Below are positions 43,273-53,632 of a stretch of 64,000 bases of DNA, piece by piece. Position 1 is the first letter of the stretch, and every line of letters begins with the position of its first letter. Both the position numbers and the translations under genes were made by a program. The stretch spans positions 62,001-126,000 of the forward strand of contig PSQJ01000002.1 of NCBI GenBank assembly GCA_003045065.1. The letters are read 5' to 3'. This DNA is from Candidatus Liberibacter europaeus (lineage in GTDB: Bacteria > Pseudomonadota > Alphaproteobacteria > Rhizobiales > Rhizobiaceae). The notes under the pieces were generated by a model. The model had not been told where the DNA came from, searched no databases, and saw only the letters and a list, made by a program, of their open reading frames with translations.

Positions 43273-45528
43273 TTATTTATATGGTATGTGGCTTATTTTG
43301 TTTCTATTACGAGTCCATGGAAGATTGAGATTTTCTATTGTGTTTTTGATAATAAAGGGATGCCCATCTTTTTTATGTGATTTCGGAATAATTGTTATTT
43401 CTAATGCGCCACTTTTTTGTAATGTTTCTGGTACAATTAATAGCGAATTATGACATGATTCAGGATTTATACCCTTTATTGTTGTTATTATAATATCAGA
43501 TAATTGACAGATTAGCTGGAATGAATCCTTTCTTTTTAGGACGCTAACAACTACATCGCTACTATGTCCTATGCAAAATGATTTGTTGATGCAAAGAAAT
43601 TTTTTCGGTGGAATTGATTTAATAATTGTTTTGAGAGCATATTGATCCATTGTTTTTAGGTTTTCTTTTCTTATCAAAGGCTCTTCATGTATTGGGGCCA
43701 TTAGAGCTGATTGCCATTGATAAAATATAAAATTTTTAGGATGTAATTGATTGGAAAATAAGGTGTTGTTTTCTAAAAATGCTATAAGTTTTCCATCATT
43801 TGAAACAAGTAGATCAGGTTCCGAATCAGATGGAAAAATAAATAGAAAAGCAGTTGTAAATACTATCATTACTGTGCCTATATGGCGGATAGTTGTTTTG
43901 AGAATCACTAGTAATAAAAAGCCAATTATTGTTATTATAAATAATGTCTGGGATATTCTTCCAACGCAAAATTTGTCACTTATGTTTGAAATTATATGAG
44001 CAATGTTTATTATTTCGTTTAGTCCCCATCCCATGATGTACAAAGGGATTTTATCCAATGAAAAAATCATCAAAAATACAGCGATAAGCCCTGCTGGTAT
44101 GACTATAAACGATAGAATTGGTATAGCAAAAATATTAGCGACTACTCCGTATATTGGTATACAGTGAAAATGTTTGATTAGGAATATCGAAGCTGAGGCG
44201 CTACCTATCAAAGATGTTAAGAAAATAACTTTAAAAAAGCGGACGATCGTAGTTAGCACTATACCTTTATCTGGAAGAATTACAAACAAGGGATGGGGAG
44301 GTATTCGCTTGTTCCAGATTGAATTGCTTGCTATTAGGGCAGAGGTTGTCGCAAAGGACATTTGAAAGCTGGGACCCATCACTTCTGATGGAAAAATACA
44401 GATAATTGCAATTGCTGTTATTGCGATTCCTCGTAATCCTATAAAATATTTATCACATAAGTAAGCAATTAGCGTGATAACTGTCATAAAATAAGCTCTT
44501 TGAGCTGATACACTTGCTCCTGATATCAAAAAATATGCTGTTACCGTAATAATTGCTCCAAAAGATGAAATTTTCTTAATTGAGAAACTCTCTGTGAATA
44601 TTGGAAATGCAGAAAATATTGATCGCATAACAAGAAAAAAAAGACCTGATGCTATCGTCATATTTAAGCCAGAAATTGCTATTATATGTGTTAGCCCAGA
44701 TTTTTGGAGATCTTGTGTGGTTTCGATAGATATTGCATGTCGTTCGTCAGTTACGAGGGCTGCTGCAATTGCTCCTACATCTCCAGGAATCTTTTTGCGA
44801 ATATATATTCCTATATTTGTTCGAAGCTCATTTACAAAAGATTGTATTTTTAATGATAAGTTTTCCCAATTATTGTTGTAATACGGCTGATATGCTCTTG
44901 GTATGGAATAGAAAAACCCAGCAGCACTTACTCCTTTATAATATTTAAAGAAACTAGAATCAAAAAGTCCGGGTAGGGATGGTCCAGATGGTGGTGATAG
45001 TCTTGCGGTTCCTTCTATTATTTCGCCAGAGATAAAAGGATCATGTTTTTTGGTAACGGAAAGTAAAACATTTTGTAAAATAAGGTCTGAGTAATTGCGA
45101 TTTGTTTCAATTATTTGGACTAAATAGCTCCATTTTCCATCCGTAGATGGATCTCTCCATTTGACTCTTCCACGTAAGTTTGCTGTGATGGTTTCAGAAA
45201 GCATAATGGTTGAATTGCGTGCCGTTTCAACAATGGCAAGGGTCATTCCGATCAAAAAATATGTCATTGCGCTTACAATGAGGAATATATTAGGATGCGA
45301 ATATCGAATTTTTAGTGATATAATAGTTGTAATAATGCAACTTATTATGATCAAATACCAATGAATATCATTTGCTATTGAGAACCAAAATGTTGATCCA
45401 AATGCAAGGAAAACAGGAATAAATAAGAAAAAGCGTCCGTGGTCTTGTTCTAGTTGTATTAGTTTTTTTAAATTGTTGTGTAATGCTCGCAGTGAGATTT
45501 TTAAATTTTTTTTGGTATATGTATTCAT
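43273..45528 (-). CDS. comEC: ComEC/Rec2-family DNA-uptake channel protein
   Basis: DLQKSGLTHIIAISGLNMTIASGLFFLVMRSIF, SGASVSAQRAYFMTVITLIAYLCDK competence-domain motifs; 751 aa. Confidence 0.93.
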   Translation of the reverse strand: MNTYTKKNLKISLRALHNNLKKLIQLEQDHGRFFLFIPVFLAFGSTFWFSIANDIHWYLIIISCIITTIISLKIRYSHPNIFLIVSAMTYFLIGMTLAIVETARNSTIMLSETITANLRGRVKWRDPSTDGKWSYLVQIIETNRNYSDLILQNVLLSVTKKHDPFISGEIIEGTARLSPPSGPSLPGLFDSSFFKYYKGVSAAGFFYSIPRAYQPYYNNNWENLSLKIQSFVNELRTNIGIYIRKKIPGDVGAIAAALVTDERHAISIETTQDLQKSGLTHIIAISGLNMTIASGLFFLVMRSIFSAFPIFTESFSIKKISSFGAIITVTAYFLISGASVSAQRAYFMTVITLIAYLCDKYFIGLRGIAITAIAIICIFPSEVMGPSFQMSFATTSALIASNSIWNKRIPPHPLFVILPDKGIVLTTIVRFFKVIFLTSLIGSASASIFLIKHFHCIPIYGVVANIFAIPILSFIVIPAGLIAVFLMIFSLDKIPLYIMGWGLNEIINIAHIISNISDKFCVGRISQTLFIITIIGFLLLVILKTTIRHIGTVMIVFTTAFLFIFPSDSEPDLLVSNDGKLIAFLENNTLFSNQLHPKNFIFYQWQSALMAPIHEEPLIRKENLKTMDQYALKTIIKSIPPKKFLCINKSFCIGHSSDVVVSVLKRKDSFQLICQLSDIIITTIKGINPESCHNSLLIVPETLQKSGALEITIIPKSHKKDGHPFIIKNTIENLNLPWTRNRNKISHIPYK

Positions 45529-45741
45529 GTTATTGTATAATCTAGGCTGTAATTGTTTTGTTATAAAATTTTAGAATTTGTAAAAAATAGTGTAAATTTA
45601 TTGTTAATTATAATTGTGATAACACCGTGTTATTAGGGAGAAATAGATAAATGATATACATGTTATTGTATTCCTATGAATAGTATTTAGTATATACAAT
45701 AATACATGTTTTTTTGGTTTGTGTATTATAGTGATTTGCTT

Positions 45742-45769
45742 CGCTAATCGCTAATCGCTAATCGTTAAT
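45742..45769. repeat. Tandem 7-bp repeat (CGCTAAT x3 + CGTTAAT)
   Basis: Read directly: cgctaat cgctaat cgctaat cgttaat, upstream of gltA. Confidence 0.95.
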
Positions 45770-45798
45770 CTTCTCACTGTATTAAATATTGTGAAAGA

Positions 45799-47106
45799 TT
45801 GTTTTTGAGGAAATTTATTATGGTTAAATATGCAAAACTGCATTTAGAAAATGAGATGATTGACCTTCCTATTAAGACAGGTAGTCTTGGTCACTCTGTT
45901 TTAGATATATCTTCTCTACATAAGAGTGGTATCTTTACATATGATCCTGGTTTTTTTTCAACCGCTTCTTGTGAATCTAAAATCACTTTTGTTGATGGTC
46001 AGAATGGAAAGCTGCTGTACTGCGGTTATCCGATTGAACAGTTATCTGAGAAGAGTAATTTTTTAGAGGTATGTTATTTATTATTGCATGGAGAGCTTCC
46101 TAACGTAACCCAAAAGAAAGATTTTGATTGCAAAATTGCTAGACATTATATGTTGAATGAAAACATGTCTCGTTTTTTTACAGGGTTTCCTCATAATTCA
46201 CATCCTATGGCAATGTTGCTTGGTGCGGTTGGAGCATTGTCAGCTTTTTATCATAGTCCATCTGATGCACAAGATTTGGAACAGTGTATGTCTGCATCAT
46301 TACGAATGATTGCAAAGATACCAACTATAGCTGCTATGGTTTATAAATGTTCTAAGTGCCAGCCTTTTGTGTATCCAAAAAACCATCTTGATTATGCTTC
46401 TAATTTTTTAAACATGTGTTTTTCACTTCCTTGTGAGGATTATCATGTTGATCCTTTGCTGGCTCGTGCTATTGATCGTATATTCATTTTGCATGCTGAT
46501 CATGAACAGAACGCCTCAACGTCTACTGTGCGTTTAACTGGATCTGCTGGCAGCAATCCTTTTGCATGTATTGCGTCTGGCATAGCTTGTCTTGGAGGTC
46601 ATGCGCATGGTGGAGCTAATGAAGATGCTCTTAATATGTTGATGGAAATAGGTTCTACGAAGCGTATCCCTGAGTATATAAGGCGTGCTAAAGATAAAAA
46701 TGACCCATTTCGAATTTCGGGTTTTGGCCATCGCTTATACAAAAATTATGATCCGCGTTGTCGAATTATGCGAGAAACTATGTGTGATGTGTTGTCTGCT
46801 ACCGGACATGACGATGATCCGATAGTGCAGGTTGCTATTGAGCTAGAGAAAATTGCTCTTGGAGATGAGTATTTCATTGATAGAAAACTCTATCCAAACG
46901 TTGATTTTTATTCTGGCATCACATTAAGAGCTTTAGGATTTCCGACGAATTTATTCACTGTATTGTTCGCAGTAGCCCGTACAGCAGGCTGGATTGCTCA
47001 ATGGAAAGAAATGATGATGGATTCATCTAGGAGGATAGGTCGTCCTCGGCAGTTGTATACAGGGTGTACAAGCCGTGATTATGTACCTTTAGATGAGAGA
47101 ACATAG
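45799..47106 (+). CDS. gltA: Citrate synthase
   Basis: [49 protein letters not shown]; probable start ATG 45820 ([13 protein letters not shown]). Confidence 0.97.
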   Translation: MFLRKFIMVKYAKLHLENEMIDLPIKTGSLGHSVLDISSLHKSGIFTYDPGFFSTASCESKITFVDGQNGKLLYCGYPIEQLSEKSNFLEVCYLLLHGELPNVTQKKDFDCKIARHYMLNENMSRFFTGFPHNSHPMAMLLGAVGALSAFYHSPSDAQDLEQCMSASLRMIAKIPTIAAMVYKCSKCQPFVYPKNHLDYASNFLNMCFSLPCEDYHVDPLLARAIDRIFILHADHEQNASTSTVRLTGSAGSNPFACIASGIACLGGHAHGGANEDALNMLMEIGSTKRIPEYIRRAKDKNDPFRISGFGHRLYKNYDPRCRIMRETMCDVLSATGHDDDPIVQVAIELEKIALGDEYFIDRKLYPNVDFYSGITLRALGFPTNLFTVLFAVARTAGWIAQWKEMMMDSSRRIGRPRQLYTGCTSRDYVPLDERT

Positions 47107-47460
47107 TATATTGCAATGGGTTATGTTTTTGAATTAAATTTTTTCGTCGTTCGTAATATTTATATTGTTTGCGTATTTGTCGTTTGATATCAGAATATAT
47201 AAATACTTAGACCTATGCAATTGAGTTTGATCTTAGTCATAACTAGTGATTTTGCTGAGTTTTATTGTCTTCAGAATGGTGATTTTGCTGAAAATATATT
47301 GCAACTATGATTGTTGATGTTTAGAAATACATGTGTGTGTATGCGCTTTTGGTCGAAATTAGATGTTTTATAGTCAATAGGATTGATATTTAAAATATTA
47401 TATTGCTTATAGTCTGAGAGCAAATAACGTCTTAGTTGGATTTGATGGCAGTATTTTTCT

Positions 47461-49737
47461 GTGATAGGTGGGTTTATGAGTGATGATGATACATCTAATT
47501 TTGATGATTCATTGGAAGAAAATGTAAAATCTGTTTCTTTGCAAGCTGCGCTTGAGGAAAGATATTTGGCATACGCACTATCAACTATTAAACGTCGTGC
47601 ACTTCCTGATGCTAGGGATGGTTTTAAACCTGTTCATAGGCGCATTATTTATGCTATGAGTGAGATGGGTTTAGATTTTAAATCTGCCTTCAAAAAGAGT
47701 GCACGTATTGTTGGTGAAGTAATAGGTAAACTACATCCACATGGTGATCAATCGGTATATGATGCTTTGGTGCGTCTCTCTCAAGATTTTTCCCAAAGAT
47801 ATCCGATTATTGATGGACAGGGTAATTTTGGCAGTATTGATGGTGATAGCGCTGCTGCCTACCGATATACAGAAGCTCGCATGACTCAGGTAGCTAGTTT
47901 GATGCTACAAGGAGTAGATGAAAATACTGTTGATTTTCGTAGTACATATAATGATGAAGATTCCGAACCTATTGTTTTTCCAGGCAAATTTCCTAATCTA
48001 TTAGCTAATGGTTCAACTGGTATTGCTGTTGGGATGGCAACTTCTATTCCGTCTCATAATGTTCAAGAAATTTGTGAAGCCGCTCTTTTATTGATTAGTA
48101 ATCCAGAATCTTCAGTAGAAAATTTAATGGAATATATTATCGGCCCTGATTTTCCGACAGGTGGAATAATCGTTGAAAGTCGCGATAGTATTTTGGATGC
48201 ATATCGTTCAGGTCGAGGAGGATTTCGAGTTCGTGCTAAGTGGCATGTTGAGGATATTGGTCGTGGTTCATGGTGTATAGTAGTCAGTGAGATACCTTAT
48301 CAAGTGCAAAAATCGCGGTTGATTGAAAAGATTGCTGAGCTAATTATATCTAAAAAAATTACATTGTTAGAGGATGTTCGTGATGAGTCTGCTGAAGACT
48401 TACGCATAGTATTATTTCCAAAAAATCGCTCGGTGGATCCAGTTCTTTTGATGGAATCAATGTTTATGTTGAGTGATATGGAAACTCGCTTCCCACTAAA
48501 CATGAATGTCCTTTCAATGGGTCGCATTCCTAAAGTTATGCCTCTTGATGAAGTTTTAAAAGAATGGCTTGCACATCGCCGAGAAGTTCTTATTAGGCGT
48601 TCGGTTTTTCGCATGGAGGCAATCAATCGACGCTTGGAAGTATTGCAAGGCTTGTTGGTTGCATATTTGAATATTGATGAAATAATTTCCATTATAAGGA
48701 ATGAAGATAAGCCAAAGCCTGTAATTATATCTCGTTTTTCTCTTACGGACAATCAAGCAGATGCCATACTTAATTTGAGGTTGCGTTCGTTACGTAGATT
48801 AGAAGAATTTGAAATCAAGTCTGAATTTGATAACTTGCTAATTGAAAAGGAAGACATTGACTCATTGTTAAAATCTGAAAAAAAGCAGTGGGATAAGATA
48901 TCCCATGAAATTTGCGAAGTAAGAGATATTTTTTCTAAATCAACGGATTTAGGCAAAAGACGCACAATATTTTCCGATGTTTTGATAACAGATAGATCTG
49001 CAGTGCAGCAAGCGATGATTGAAAAGGAAGCCATAACGATTGTTATTTCTGATATCGGTTGGATTAGGTCTTTAAAAGGTCATTCTGTAGATTTATCAGC
49101 TCTTAACTTCAAAGAAGGGGATTGCTTGAAAATAGCTTTTCATGCTTATACTACTGATAAAATATTGCTTCTATCAACAGATGGAAAGGCGTATACCATC
49201 GCCTCAGCAAACTTGTCAGGAGGGCGTGGCCATGGAGAAGCAATACAACTTTTAATTGATATTAATCATAATCAGAAAATTTTAACTGCATTTGTTTATA
49301 ATGCCGCAGGTAAATTATTAGTTGTTTCTAGTAGGTGTAATGCTTTTATAGTTAAGGAGTCCCAAATAGTAGCAAATACTCGCAAAGGTAAGCAAGTTCT
49401 TAATGTTGCGTGTGAAGATAGTATGAAATTTGCTGTGAAAGTAGTCGGTGATCATGTTGCTGTAGTAGGTGATAATCGTAAGCTTTTGATATTTCCTATA
49501 GATCAGATTCCTGAATTGAATCGCGGAAAGGGTGTTCGCTTGCAATCCTATAAAAATGGGGGAATCTCTGATATTTTATGTTTTAATTTGAGTGAAGGTC
49601 TTACTTGGACAGATAATTCAGGGCGTTCTTTTAAGAAGTCTAAAGATAATTTAGTGGGCTGGTTAGGTAAACGCGGCGGGGCTGGTTTGTTGGTTCCAAA
49701 GGGATTTCCTCGTTCTAATAAGTTTTTGAGAACATGA
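47461..49737 (+). CDS. parC: DNA topoisomerase IV subunit A
   Basis: [61 protein letters not shown]. Confidence 0.97.
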   Translation: MIGGFMSDDDTSNFDDSLEENVKSVSLQAALEERYLAYALSTIKRRALPDARDGFKPVHRRIIYAMSEMGLDFKSAFKKSARIVGEVIGKLHPHGDQSVYDALVRLSQDFSQRYPIIDGQGNFGSIDGDSAAAYRYTEARMTQVASLMLQGVDENTVDFRSTYNDEDSEPIVFPGKFPNLLANGSTGIAVGMATSIPSHNVQEICEAALLLISNPESSVENLMEYIIGPDFPTGGIIVESRDSILDAYRSGRGGFRVRAKWHVEDIGRGSWCIVVSEIPYQVQKSRLIEKIAELIISKKITLLEDVRDESAEDLRIVLFPKNRSVDPVLLMESMFMLSDMETRFPLNMNVLSMGRIPKVMPLDEVLKEWLAHRREVLIRRSVFRMEAINRRLEVLQGLLVAYLNIDEIISIIRNEDKPKPVIISRFSLTDNQADAILNLRLRSLRRLEEFEIKSEFDNLLIEKEDIDSLLKSEKKQWDKISHEICEVRDIFSKSTDLGKRRTIFSDVLITDRSAVQQAMIEKEAITIVISDIGWIRSLKGHSVDLSALNFKEGDCLKIAFHAYTTDKILLLSTDGKAYTIASANLSGGRGHGEAIQLLIDINHNQKILTAFVYNAAGKLLVVSSRCNAFIVKESQIVANTRKGKQVLNVACEDSMKFAVKVVGDHVAVVGDNRKLLIFPIDQIPELNRGKGVRLQSYKNGGISDILCFNLSEGLTWTDNSGRSFKKSKDNLVGWLGKRGGAGLLVPKGFPRSNKFLRT

Positions 49738-49852
49738 TTAATTTGAAATTTATTGATTATGATTTCTGCCCTAATAAACACATCTTGAAATCAGTACCAT
49801 AATAAAAAATTTTATCCGCAAAATTGTGGATAAAATAATAGGTATTATGCCT

Positions 49853-50839
49853 TCATTGGGATTTGATTAGAATACGTGCGGCATCCATTGCAAAATACGT
49901 AAAAATACCATCGCATCCTGCTCTTTTAAATGATATCAGACTTTCCAACATAGCATTTTCCTGATCAATCCATCCATTAAGAGAGGCTGCTTGAATCATG
50001 GAGTATTCACCAGACACTTGATATGCAAATGTTGGCAATCCAAATGTTTTTTTTATTCTAAAACATACATCAAGATACGGTAGCCCAGGCTTGATTAATA
50101 GCATGTCAGCGCCTTCTTCAATGTCAAGATGAGCTTCTTGAATTGCTTCCAGTACATTAGCTGGATCAATGTAATAAGTTTTTTTATCTCCTTTTAAAAT
50201 TGATCTTGTAGAAATTGCATCTCGATATGGTCCATAAAAAGAAGAGTTAAACTTTACTGCATAAGGCATAATTCCAACGTTTGTATGACCGTTATTGTCA
50301 AGCATTTTTCTAATCTCACGTACACGTCCGTCCATCATATCTGATGGTGCGATGATATCAGCTCCTGCATCCGCCTGTGATACTGCTGCACGAGATATAA
50401 GCTCTACAGTTTCATCGTTAATAATTTCACCGTTGTGTAAGATGCCATCATGTCCATGAATGGTAAAAGGATCTAGGGCGACGTCAGTAATAATTCCTAT
50501 ATTAGGAACGTTTTTTCTAATTGAATGAATGCTTTCATTGATAAGATTGTTGGAATCAAGAATATGTGATCCTGTATTATCTCTATATTCCATGTTAATA
50601 TTAGGACATATTGCTACAGCTGGTATTCCTAAATCGGCGGCTTCTTTAATTGTTTCTATTGCGATATCAACGCTCATACGGTTAATTCCAGGCATAGAAT
50701 CTATTTTTTCCACCACATTCTTCCCAGAAGTAATAAAAACAGGAAAAATTAGATCGCTTGTAGATAGACAATTTTCGCGGACAAGATTTCGTATCCAATC
50801 TGCTTTTCGATTTCTTCTCATACGTCGGTTACAAGACAT
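49853..50839 (-). CDS. hemB: Delta-aminolevulinic acid dehydratase (porphobilinogen synthase)
   Basis: RRMRRNRKADWIRNLVREN, IIAPSDMMDGRV, MLLIKPGLPYLDV. Confidence 0.97.
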   Translation of the reverse strand: MSCNRRMRRNRKADWIRNLVRENCLSTSDLIFPVFITSGKNVVEKIDSMPGINRMSVDIAIETIKEAADLGIPAVAICPNINMEYRDNTGSHILDSNNLINESIHSIRKNVPNIGIITDVALDPFTIHGHDGILHNGEIINDETVELISRAAVSQADAGADIIAPSDMMDGRVREIRKMLDNNGHTNVGIMPYAVKFNSSFYGPYRDAISTRSILKGDKKTYYIDPANVLEAIQEAHLDIEEGADMLLIKPGLPYLDVCFRIKKTFGLPTFAYQVSGEYSMIQAASLNGWIDQENAMLESLISFKRAGCDGIFTYFAMDAARILIKSQ

Positions 50840-51314
50840 TTTATTACCTATTTTTCAACATTGTACAAACTTACATCTTCTTTTGTAATGCATGCAAGGG
50901 ATATCAAATAAAATTTAAGGCATAAAGTTAACACAACATTATTACTGCTAGGAAATTCAATATGCTAAATTTTGACGTTATATCATAGTATATTTGTTCA
51001 TATGATTTATATTTATGTACTCCAATAATAAATATGATTATATTTAATTTTTTCTATTGCAATCATCCTATCCAGCTGTTGTCTTAATTGTGAGATAGGT
51101 AAATTATTACTTTATTTAAATAATTCATTTTAATTATTAGTTTATGCAGTGTTTTTAGGTTCATTTAAATTAGAGCATTTTAATGCATAGTAGGATTAAA
51201 ATTATCTTTTAGGGTAAAATTGTGTGAGCAATTTCTATTTTGCTAGTACTATTTTTATACTTAATATTTTCCGATATTTAGTCTTGTAAATAACATGAAA
51301 TACGGATTCTAAAT

Positions 51315-51344
51315 TTATTTAATAAAATAAGTACCATGTTTGGT
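51315..51344. promoter_or_regulatory. Candidate operator: imperfect palindrome TTATTT-AATA-AAATAA followed by ACCA-TGTT-TGGT
   Basis: Two inverted repeats read directly about 110-140 bp upstream of the MarR-family start at 51453. Confidence 0.3.
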
Positions 51345-51377
51345 AATAAGGAATTAATTCTGAGTTTTAATTAGAAT

Positions 51378-51968
51378 TTGATTAGTATGGGTTATTATCT
51401 ATCTATGGTTTTACAACTATTACTGTTTTTAAATCAGAGAGGGTTTATTTTTATGAGTAATAATATACAGTCAAAAACAATTTTAGATACAAAATATAAA
51501 ACAGAAGATGATATATCTTGTTTATATATAGAATGTTTGCGTCTTGTTGAGCGTTTACATAGAAGCTTGTTAGATGTTACAAGAGACGATTTTGAACGAC
51601 GAGGTCGTAGCGATATTAATGCTGTGCAAGCTATTTTGCTTTTCAATATTGGTGATTCTGAATTGAATGCTGGCGAGTTGCGTTCACGTGGATATTATTT
51701 AGGTTCCAACGTTTCATATAATTTAAAGAAATTGATTGATCTTGGTTTTATTCAACATCAGAAATCTCGTGTTGATAAGCGATCTATTCGTATTAGTCTT
51801 ACCGCGTCTGGAAAAGAAGTCGCACAAGCTATTTCTAATCTTTACAAGCGACACATAGAGTCGATTGGTAAGATAGGAGGGTTGTCAGTTGATGATTTTA
51901 TAGCTATGAATAAACTATTACAACGTTTAGATCGTTTTTGGGGAGATCAGATTGCATATCGTCTTTAA
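51378..51968 (+). CDS. ldtR: MarR/winged-helix transcriptional regulator, LdtR-like
   Basis: INAVQAILLFNIGDSELNAGELRSRGYYLGSNVSYNLKKLIDLGFIQHQKSRVDKRSIRISLTASGKEVA; immediately upstream of an L,D-transpeptidase as in Liberibacter ldtR-ldtP; probable start 51453. Confidence 0.85.
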   Translation: MISMGYYLSMVLQLLLFLNQRGFIFMSNNIQSKTILDTKYKTEDDISCLYIECLRLVERLHRSLLDVTRDDFERRGRSDINAVQAILLFNIGDSELNAGELRSRGYYLGSNVSYNLKKLIDLGFIQHQKSRVDKRSIRISLTASGKEVAQAISNLYKRHIESIGKIGGLSVDDFIAMNKLLQRLDRFWGDQIAYRL

Positions 51969-52161
51969 ATAATTAAGAGTCATAGTTAATTTAAGAAATA
52001 TTATTAGATTTATTATTTGCTTGAAAATTATTTTCTTGGTATAGCTACATCCTGCATTATATTTGCAATTATGATCGCAATTTTATTTGATTTATGTTAA
52101 TGTGGTAGAGATTTGGTTATATATTGTATAGAGTTAAAATGACGGATGTAGCAAAAGTAAA

Positions 52162-53469
52162 GTGTGCAAGATATTGAAAAATAGAGAATTATATCATTTT
52201 TTTATTCATTGGATGTTTTCCATAGCTTCGTTTTTTATAGTATGCCCCCCCTTATATGCTGATGTATTGGATGATGTTATTAAAGATTTTTATCATTCAA
52301 ATTCAGATGGCCGTTTTGATACTTTGCTTTCTCGTTCAGATATTGAGATTGATTCAGATAATGCAATAGTGAGCAATGCAACAGTTGCTAATATTAAAAA
52401 GGCTATTTTATTTTATCAATCTATAGTTGATAAGGGAGGGTGGCCACAGTTGCCGTATGATAAATCTCTGCAACTGGGTAGTACCAGTATTTTAGTTCAA
52501 AAGTTAAGGGAGAGATTGATCATTTCTCATGATCTAGATCCTTCCAAGGGTTTTTCTACAGTGTTTGACTCGTATGTTGAATCCGCCGTCAAATACTTTC
52601 AAGTTAGGCATGGACTACCCCCTGAAGGAATTGTTACAGAATCTACTATTAGGGCTATGAATGTTCCAGCAGATGTTAGACTTCGACAATTGCGTGTAAA
52701 TCTAGCTCGTATCCTAGCTCTTCTGAAACAAAATATGGGCAACCGTTATGTGATTGTGAATATACCTTCTGCTACTATAGATGCTGTTGAAGGTGACAAG
52801 GTAGTATGGAGTAGCGTAGCTATAGTTGGAAGGACAGATCGTCAGACTCCTATCCTGCATTCTAAAATAAATCGCATTGTGTTGAATCCTTATTGGGTTA
52901 TCCCTCGTTCTATAATTAAAAACGACGTGATGTCTTTGATGCGTCAAGATCCTTCATATTTAACAGAGAGCAATATTCATTTGATAAATTATGAAGGTGT
53001 AGAGGTTAAGCCAGAAGATGTAGATTGGCATGCTTCTGAGGCTCCAAATCTTATTTTTCGGCAAGATCCAGGTAAAATTAATGCTATGGCTTCGACCAAA
53101 ATAGAATTTTATAGCCAAAGCAATGCTTATATGCATGATACTCCTGAACCTGCCTTGTTTCGTAATCCAATGCGTTTTGAAACTTCTGGCTGTGTTCGTG
53201 TAAGCAATATTACCAATCTTAGCGTATGGCTTCTTAAAGACACTCCTGGTTGGTCGCGGAATAATATTGAAAAAGTTATACAAACTAGAAAAACCACCCC
53301 TATTATAGTTAATAATCCGATTTCAGTTCATTTTGTCTATATATCAGCTTGGTCTGCAAAGGATTTGGTAGTACAGTTTCGTGATGATGTTTATGGATTG
53401 GATAATATCCATAAAGCATCTGTTCCTCTTTCTATAAGCCACTCCATCCAGCCTCAACCCGCGGATTGA
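52162..53469 (+). CDS. ldtP: L,D-transpeptidase (YkuD domain) with peptidoglycan-binding domain
   Basis: PG-binding VESAVKYFQVRHGLPPEGIVTESTIRAMNVP; YkuD domain with SGCVRVSN catalytic Cys. Confidence 0.9.
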   Translation: MCKILKNRELYHFFIHWMFSIASFFIVCPPLYADVLDDVIKDFYHSNSDGRFDTLLSRSDIEIDSDNAIVSNATVANIKKAILFYQSIVDKGGWPQLPYDKSLQLGSTSILVQKLRERLIISHDLDPSKGFSTVFDSYVESAVKYFQVRHGLPPEGIVTESTIRAMNVPADVRLRQLRVNLARILALLKQNMGNRYVIVNIPSATIDAVEGDKVVWSSVAIVGRTDRQTPILHSKINRIVLNPYWVIPRSIIKNDVMSLMRQDPSYLTESNIHLINYEGVEVKPEDVDWHASEAPNLIFRQDPGKINAMASTKIEFYSQSNAYMHDTPEPALFRNPMRFETSGCVRVSNITNLSVWLLKDTPGWSRNNIEKVIQTRKTTPIIVNNPISVHFVYISAWSAKDLVVQFRDDVYGLDNIHKASVPLSISHSIQPQPAD

Positions 53470-53599
53470 CATACTTGTTTTTAATTTTTTGTTTGATTTT
53501 TTTTGGCAAACATATTTGTACATTGAAGGTATAATTGGGATTTATTAGACTATTTTAAGAAGATTGTTAATGGTATGTTCATTAACTAGGGGGCACATT

Positions 53600-53632
53600 A
53601 TGGATAAAATGAACTATGGGGTGGCATTATGA
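53600..53632 (+). promoter_or_regulatory. 10-codon leader ORF ([10 protein letters not shown]) overlapping the glyA start as ATGA
   Basis: ATG 53600, TGA 53630-53632; glyA ATG is 53629-53631. The leader start region resembles the glyA start region. Confidence 0.45.
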
